17,173 bases of DNA. Source: UMGS1908 sp964432825. GTDB lineage: Bacteria; Bacillota; Clostridia; Christensenellales; UBA1242. Where the stretch lies: the NCBI GenBank assembly GCA_964432825.1, contig CAYSOX010000019.1:1-17173 (forward strand). The letters run 5' to 3'. Of the stretch, positions 12,683-17,173 are shown in pieces; position 1 is the stretch's first letter; every line of letters starts with the position of its first letter. A model generated the notes under the pieces. That model searched no databases. It was not told the DNA's origin and was given only the letters and a program-made list of their open reading frames with translations. The position numbers and the translations under genes are program-made.

Positions 12683-15600
12683 CTATCTGTTATTAATTGC
12701 ATCTATTGGTTGCTTTTTGGCTATTCTATATACTGGAAGTAGGCTTGATACAAAGGCAACAGCCACACTTACTAGCATAATTAAACCAATTTGGCGAACA
12801 CCAAAATTAAATATTGAAATTAGTAAACCATATTCGCTTCGAAGTGAAGTGTTGATTATTCCACAAACAACTCCCGTTGCAATGGTTGCAAGCACAAAAT
12901 TGATTGCCGCAATTATTAAACTTTCATTAAAGAATATGCCAAACACATCGCTCTTTTTAGAACCTAATGCTCTTAATATTCCAATCTCTCTCTTTTTATA
13001 CGAAATTGAGGTTGAAATAAAGTTCATAAGCATTAACGCCGCAAATACACAGAAGCCTATACCAACATATAACAATACAGTGGCGATTTCTTCAACTATG
13101 CCAATAACTTTATCCATTGTGAGAGTTACTTCGTTTTCTAGAAGATATATTTCTTTTACCTCGCATTCTTCTTCGGTAATATTTGAGCTCCACGTATTGT
13201 CGTCGATTTTTCGATTCTCGTTATGGAAATCTACTAGTTTTGCTATTTTTTTCTCGTCCGTTGGCATAACACCGATTGCAAACGAATAAACACCTCGACT
13301 ATTTATGTTATTGCGAATTGTTCGGTTAACTTGGTTTCCAACAAGCATAGTTGTATCAAATTCGTGCTCAATATTATTTTTTGTATTTTCTACAAAAATA
13401 CCACAAATTTCACTAGTTATCTCGCTTCGATTACCGTCGCTATCGGTATAAATCAAAACCCCCTCTACGTCATTTAAAACACTAACGATTGCATCAAAAT
13501 CTGTTTGGAAAACTGAAGATTTATATGTATTAAACAATGCTTTTGCTTGTAGATATTCTTGAGTTTCGCTATTTGTTGTATTCATTCTACTCAATATTGC
13601 CATCAAAATAGAAATTCTTTCATTAGTTGCCTTATCATCGGTGAAAATTTTATATTCAGCATAAACCCCATAAGTTGCCTCAACTACACCGACTTTATTT
13701 ATCAATTCACTAACAAAAGTTGTATTGTTGCCATACAATGAAACTAATTTATCTTGAGCAAAATAAACATTTTCATTGTTTTTTCTTCCTGAACTATCTA
13801 CATTTGATTGCATTTTAGCATTATATAAGTTATTTAATTGTTCATAGCTTAACATTATTCCGTTTTCGCCCAAATCGGTTTTCCCAGATTTGTACAAATA
13901 TTCTACCGCAGTATGGGATGTGTTTTTCTCTCCAACCACATAATCTTTAACATTATTTTCGGTTGCCACAGCGGTTATTTGATTCGAAAACAACATCGGT
14001 TGATAATCTATATAGCCACCTTCATACATAACCCTTGTTGAATACGCAACCGAACTATTGGTGCCAATTCCCGCAGAAATACTTTCGCTACCTGAAGATA
14101 AGATATTTCCTATTACATCTTTTCCAACAACCAATAAGTTATGAATGCTATAATTTTGAATATCCGACAACTCCATAGATAACAAGTAAGTTGACATTGA
14201 GTCCTCTGAAGACGAAGAACTCAACATTCCATCCGTACTAGTGCCACTTCCCGCTAGTACACTATATCTTTCCATATCAAAGTTTGTATCAACGACACCC
14301 ACTATCTTAAACTCTTGTTGATTAAATCTTAATACTTTACCCACAATCAATTCTGGGTTTTGAGTTAATTCTTCACTAGTTAAAGCATTTGTTGTGCCTT
14401 CACTTGTGTTTTCACGGTAACCATATTGTTTGAAAGATTCTAATTGATATTTGGTAATTAAAACTTCGTATGGTGCACTGGTAGAAGATATTGGCATTGC
14501 TCCATATAAAATTTTGCAACCCATTCCTTCTAGCTGGTCTTTGGTAAATTCTACAATACCACCCGCACGAGTTACATAATAACCAGTGTTACTATAATAA
14601 CTGCTTTCATACGACTTAAAACTTTCACGCAAACTTAATCCGCTTGAATATCTTGAACCTAAAGTGTAAACAGGTTGCAAGGTGGTATCCACCTTTAAAC
14701 TTAATGCTTCTATATCCGACCCCGTCATCATAGAATTGCTGGTATCATAATATTGTAACTTCCCTTCACGGAATTTTGCATTATGCTTCGTAAAGGACAC
14801 ATATTTAATATTGCTATCAATTATACTTTTGGTGGTGTTATCCACAAAATTGAATGCACTTGCAGTGTCCACAATACCAAACATTGCAAAGGCAATAAAG
14901 GAAAGTATAATTGTAAACACAAGTCTAACCGGCTTGGCTTTTAGTCCGCTGGCACCCATTTTAAAACTATCTTTAAACTTTAGTCTAGAACGAATCAACT
15001 TTAAGTCTTTGCGGTCGTATGTTCTTGTTTTTAAATCTTCGGCGGTGGTTTTATCAAACTTTTCGGACGCGTTGTTGTCGTCAATTTTGGCAATATCCCT
15101 AAACTTTACATTTGTGTTTGGGTTTAATGAAATAAATGCTTCCGAATCCCCGCGTTTTTGTATATATTTTGTGATAAATTCAACTTCTTTTTGAGTTACC
15201 ACATGCCCGGCTTTTATGTGAATAACATCGTCACCAATAACCGAAACACCTTCGTTAAGTTTTTGCCCTTCAATATGTCGCTTTGTTTCGTCGCTTATTA
15301 CCACGCCATCCTTCATTTCAATTATACGGTCGGCATAATTCTCGGCAAACTCGCGGTCGTGCGATACAACAATTACCAACTTATCTTTAGAAAGTTTTTT
15401 AAGGGTATCAAAAACTTGCTTACCTGTTACAGAATCTAGCGCACCCGTTGGCTCGTCGGCAATAATGATTTCTGGGTCTTTAATGAGTGCACGCGCAATG
15501 GCAATTCTTTGCTTTTGACCACCCGAAAGTTCGTTTGTTTTTCGCTTACCTTGGTCGGCTAAGTCTACATCCCTCAACAATTCTTGCACGCGTTCTTTGG

Positions 15601-15949
15601 TTGCTTTTTTACCTTGAAGTTCTAGTGCTAGTGCAATATTTTTTTCAACATTAAACTCGCTTAAAATGTTATATTCTTGGAAAATGAAGCCAATAAAGGT
15701 GTTTCGGTAGGAGTCAAAATCCGAACCCGAAAAATCTTTACTAGACTTGCCCTTAATTACCAATTCGCCACTATCAAAGGTGTCAAGCCCACCAATACAG
15801 TTTAAAAGTGTGGACTTACCACAGCCCGACTTACCTAAAATGAACACCATACCTTTTTCGGTAAATTTTAGCGAAACATTTTTAAGCGCCTGAACGGGAA
15901 CACCCTTTTTAGGCCTATAGGTTTTACAAATATTTTTGAGTTCTAACAT
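12683..15949 (-). CDS. ABC transporter, fused ATPase-permease (MacB/FtsX type)
   Basis: A 1088-aa protein with an N-terminal LolD/MacB-type ATPase: Walker A GKSGCGKST (39-47), Q-loop near 91, signature LSGGQKQR (141-148), Walker B IIIADEP (161-167) and H-loop VSHD (195-198). A cytoplasmic linker (about 220-335) leads to TM1 (about 342-364), a roughly 580-residue serine-rich extracellular domain, and three C-terminal membrane segments with the FtsX signature ISYKKREIGILRALGSKKSDVF. Such mechanotransmission-type transporters act in peptide resistance, lipoprotein handling or cell-wall hydrolase control rather than ordinary import; the substrate here is unknown. ATPase and permease in one chain with four TM segments implies a homodimer. 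AGAGGTG lies just before the ATG. No two-component system adjoins it. Confidence 0.92.
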   Translation of the reverse strand: MLELKNICKTYRPKKGVPVQALKNVSLKFTEKGMVFILGKSGCGKSTLLNCIGGLDTFDSGELVIKGKSSKDFSGSDFDSYRNTFIGFIFQEYNILSEFNVEKNIALALELQGKKATKERVQELLRDVDLADQGKRKTNELSGGQKQRIAIARALIKDPEIIIADEPTGALDSVTGKQVFDTLKKLSKDKLVIVVSHDREFAENYADRIIEMKDGVVISDETKRHIEGQKLNEGVSVIGDDVIHIKAGHVVTQKEVEFITKYIQKRGDSEAFISLNPNTNVKFRDIAKIDDNNASEKFDKTTAEDLKTRTYDRKDLKLIRSRLKFKDSFKMGASGLKAKPVRLVFTIILSFIAFAMFGIVDTASAFNFVDNTTKSIIDSNIKYVSFTKHNAKFREGKLQYYDTSNSMMTGSDIEALSLKVDTTLQPVYTLGSRYSSGLSLRESFKSYESSYYSNTGYYVTRAGGIVEFTKDQLEGMGCKILYGAMPISSTSAPYEVLITKYQLESFKQYGYRENTSEGTTNALTSEELTQNPELIVGKVLRFNQQEFKIVGVVDTNFDMERYSVLAGSGTSTDGMLSSSSSEDSMSTYLLSMELSDIQNYSIHNLLVVGKDVIGNILSSGSESISAGIGTNSSVAYSTRVMYEGGYIDYQPMLFSNQITAVATENNVKDYVVGEKNTSHTAVEYLYKSGKTDLGENGIMLSYEQLNNLYNAKMQSNVDSSGRKNNENVYFAQDKLVSLYGNNTTFVSELINKVGVVEATYGVYAEYKIFTDDKATNERISILMAILSRMNTTNSETQEYLQAKALFNTYKSSVFQTDFDAIVSVLNDVEGVLIYTDSDGNRSEITSEICGIFVENTKNNIEHEFDTTMLVGNQVNRTIRNNINSRGVYSFAIGVMPTDEKKIAKLVDFHNENRKIDDNTWSSNITEEECEVKEIYLLENEVTLTMDKVIGIVEEIATVLLYVGIGFCVFAALMLMNFISTSISYKKREIGILRALGSKKSDVFGIFFNESLIIAAINFVLATIATGVVCGIINTSLRSEYGLLISIFNFGVRQIGLIMLVSVAVAFVSSLLPVYRIAKKQPIDAINNR

Positions 15950-15973
15950 ATCGCACCTCTTTTATTATTTAAT

Positions 15974-15989
15974 CTTGCAAATTTGCAAG
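15974..15989. promoter_or_regulatory. 16-bp perfect palindrome upstream of the ABC gene
   Basis: CTTGCAAATTTGCAAG is a perfect inverted repeat ending 25 bases before the ABC start codon. It could be a repressor operator or part of leader RNA folding. The surrounding leader (to about 16150) carries many further TTGC/GCAA motifs, for example GGGCAA (15994-15999) against TTGCCC (16044-16049) and TTGC-TTTTA-GCAA (16058-16070). Confidence 0.5.
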
Positions 15990-16188
15990 TTTTGGGCAAA
16001 TTTTTAATTAAACTTTAATCCTTTTGATACATAAATTTATAGCTTGCCCGCAAACAATTGCTTTTAGCAAACCAAACTTTTCTCTCTCGGCAATCCAAAT
16101 TTGCCAATTTTTGAAGATTACCAAAACAATTTTGCCACAAATTGCAAATATATACTAAAAATTTTAGACTAGTCACTTTATATTGATA

Positions 16189-16218
16189 ATTATATATCAT
16201 TCTTTATTTGTATGTCAA
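16189..16218 (-). promoter_or_regulatory. Consensus promoter giving a long leader to the ABC gene
   Basis: On the minus strand, TTGACA (16213-16218), 18 bases, TATAAT (16189-16194). The first convincing gene downstream is the ABC transporter at 15949, so the transcript would have a leader of about 230 bases. A 61-codon frame starting at 16200 overlaps the -10 and cannot be expressed from its own ATG by this promoter. Apart from this promoter and the palindromes, 15950-16384 shows nothing. Confidence 0.6.
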
Positions 16219-16384
16219 ATTTTTAATAAAACTTTTGAAAATTTATACCACATCTTACCCGCATCTAGCCTTGTAAATATTTGCTTTAACAAAAAATTAC
16301 ACTATTTTGTCGAAAAAATCATTGTGTAAATAATTAACACGACTTTTGGCAATAATAAAGTTAAATAACAAAAGGAGATTTTTT

Positions 16385-16840
16385 ATGGCAAAAATAGAAG
16401 GAGTTAAAAAATATGCAAATGCAATTTATCAAAATGCAATGGTTGGAAAACAAAGTTGTGCGGACATTTTACCAAAGATTGAAGACGCGGTGTTAAAACA
16501 AGAAGTAGATGCCGAATATTCCAAATTTGACGAAATTTGCGACGCAATAGAACTTTTTGCAAAAAGCAAAAAAATTGATATTGAGGACAATAACATTTTC
16601 GAAAAATCCAGACTTTGGATGAGTATTAATATGGGGACTATGTTCGACAAGTCCACCCGCCATATCACACAACTGCTATTAATTGGCACCGTTATGGGGC
16701 TTACAACCGTTTACAAAGACCGCTTTGACCACAAAGGGGTAAATACCGAACTTGACAAAATCCTTTCCGACCTAGAGGACACAATGGACAACAACTACAA
16801 TACACTGAAGCAATTTTTGAAAGAATACAAGGGCGAGTAA
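16385..16840 (+). CDS. Small helical protein, probably ferritin-like (DUF2383-type) fold
   Basis: A 151-aa soluble protein predicted to be nearly all alpha-helical. It resembles small clostridial four-helix proteins of unknown function, with the pattern GKQSCADILPKIED near the start, a long EYSKFDEICDAIELFAKS helix, SINMGTMFDKSTRHITQLLLIGTVMG in mid-protein (two segments), and a C-terminal EDTMDNNYNTLKQFLKEY helix. The family assignment is from remembered pattern, not a search. The canonical Glu/His diiron ligands of true ferritins are not evident. AAAGGAGA lies 6-7 bases before ATG 16385; the longer frame from TTG 16346 includes that site and is rejected. It is divergent from the ABC gene, with a terminator at 16982. 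Confidence 0.75.
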   Translation: MAKIEGVKKYANAIYQNAMVGKQSCADILPKIEDAVLKQEVDAEYSKFDEICDAIELFAKSKKIDIEDNNIFEKSRLWMSINMGTMFDKSTRHITQLLLIGTVMGLTTVYKDRFDHKGVNTELDKILSDLEDTMDNNYNTLKQFLKEYKGE

Positions 16841-16981
16841 ACTTAAGTCTTTGGGAGAATTAACACCAATTTATTTACCTTTCAACCCAACCTTTTTAAG
16901 CCAACATAACCCATTTTTAGTTGAAAGTTATCCGCACATAAAAATAGTCACATTATATATTCTACTATCATTATTAAAGCA

Positions 16982-17011
16982 AAAAAGTTGGAAAATTCTT
17001 TCCAACTTTTT
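16982..17011 (+). terminator. Terminator after the helical protein gene
   Basis: A 13-bp stem: AAAAAGTTGGAAA (16982-16994) and TTTCCAACTTTTT (16999-17011) with loop ATTC, ending in five T. It lies about 140 bases after the stop codon at 16840. The 16841-16981 stretch holds no credible gene. Confidence 0.8.
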
Positions 17012-17038
17012 AAATTTTAAACTAAATTCCTAACCACT

Positions 17039-17167
17039 CCTATTGAAAATTTTTGCCGTTTTCGGCAACTTTTTTCAATAGGTTGTATGTTATATTTTCA
17101 ACTTGTAGTCAAACAGATTAATGCCCTATTGAAAATTATTGCCACTTTCGGCACTTTTTTTCAATAG
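17039..17167. repeat. Two copies of a palindromic hairpin repeat at the window edge
   Basis: Copy 1 (17039-17082): arms CCTATTGAAAA and TTTTCAATAGG enclose an inner TTGCCG-TTTT-CGGCAA hairpin (17053-17068). Copy 2 (17125-17167): arms CTATTGAAAA (17126-17135) and TTTTCAATAG (17158-17167) enclose an inner TGCC/GGCA stem. The start-to-start distance is 86 bases with a 42-base unrelated linker. The arms are conserved and the interior drifts. The repeats differ too much for a CRISPR, and only two copies are visible before the window ends. Confidence 0.65.
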
Positions 17168-17173
17168 AAATGC

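Noticed and set aside
12582..13289. A 235-codon plus-strand ORF over the ABC 3' end
   Set aside because: Antisense to the FtsX-like part of the ABC gene, runs through its terminator hairpin, and has no ribosome site.
16015..16200. A 61-codon minus-strand ORF upstream of the ABC gene
   Set aside because: Its ATG overlaps the -10 region of the predicted promoter, it has no ribosome site, and the product has no recognisable features.
16851..17033. A 60-codon plus-strand ORF after the helical protein gene
   Set aside because: It runs through the terminator at 16982-17011, and the composition is that of random AT-rich sequence.
17039..17167. CRISPR array
   Set aside because: The repeats are palindromic and differ at several positions, only two copies are visible, and no cas gene is present.

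Overview
The window looks like chromosomal DNA from an AT-rich, Gram-positive-type anaerobe, most likely an uncultured clostridial Firmicute. The reasons are strong AGGAG-type ribosome binding sites, consensus sigma-A promoters, lipoprotein signal peptides, a SpoIID-family protein, a rubrerythrin and a RecD2 helicase. This placement is inference from gene content. No rRNA, tRNA, phage, transposase or CRISPR locus is visible.

Layout. 1-930: a doubtful short ORF and AT-rich sequence with two strong hairpin terminators. 930-2780: a minus-strand lipoprotein, then a divergent pair made of a SLOG-fold (DUF1273-like) protein whose reading frame is broken near its C-terminus and a small XRE-type repressor, with operator-like repeats between them. 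3046-3996: a RdgB/HAM1 NTP pyrophosphatase fused to a C-terminal ASCH domain. 4246-5919: minus-strand histidine phosphatase and SpoIID-like lipoprotein. 6036-6237: a non-coding, hairpin-dense block with a 74-nt four-way-junction fold. 6345-8555: recD2, read from a perfect consensus promoter so close to the ATG that the mRNA should be leaderless. 8592-8985: intergenic DNA with two copies of a 26-bp repeat that together hold four DnaA-box-like 9-mers. 8987-9934: a CaCA-family cation exchanger. 10461-11661: a two-gene operon of an unrecognised 218-aa protein and rubrerythrin. 11831-12576: a repeat island with an inverted-repeat (MITE-like) element, a 78-bp tandem repeat, a 60-bp tandem repeat and a 23-bp repeat. 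12683-15949: a 1088-aa ABC ATPase-FtsX permease fusion with a long leader and a 16-bp palindrome upstream. 16385-16840: a small helical, probably ferritin-like protein. 17039-17167: two copies of a palindromic repeat that may continue past the window edge.

Functionally this is mostly housekeeping and stress biology: nucleotide-pool sanitation (RdgB-ASCH), DNA repair (RecD2), peroxide defence (rubrerythrin), envelope or sporulation peptidoglycan processing (SpoIID) and membrane transport (exchanger, ABC). The genes are mostly separate transcription units. The only tight operon is the unknown gene with rubrerythrin. I found no convincing new multi-gene system. The best leads are the RdgB-ASCH fusion, the regulated SLOG/XRE pair with its frameshift, the leaderless recD2, the four-way-junction element and the repeat island.
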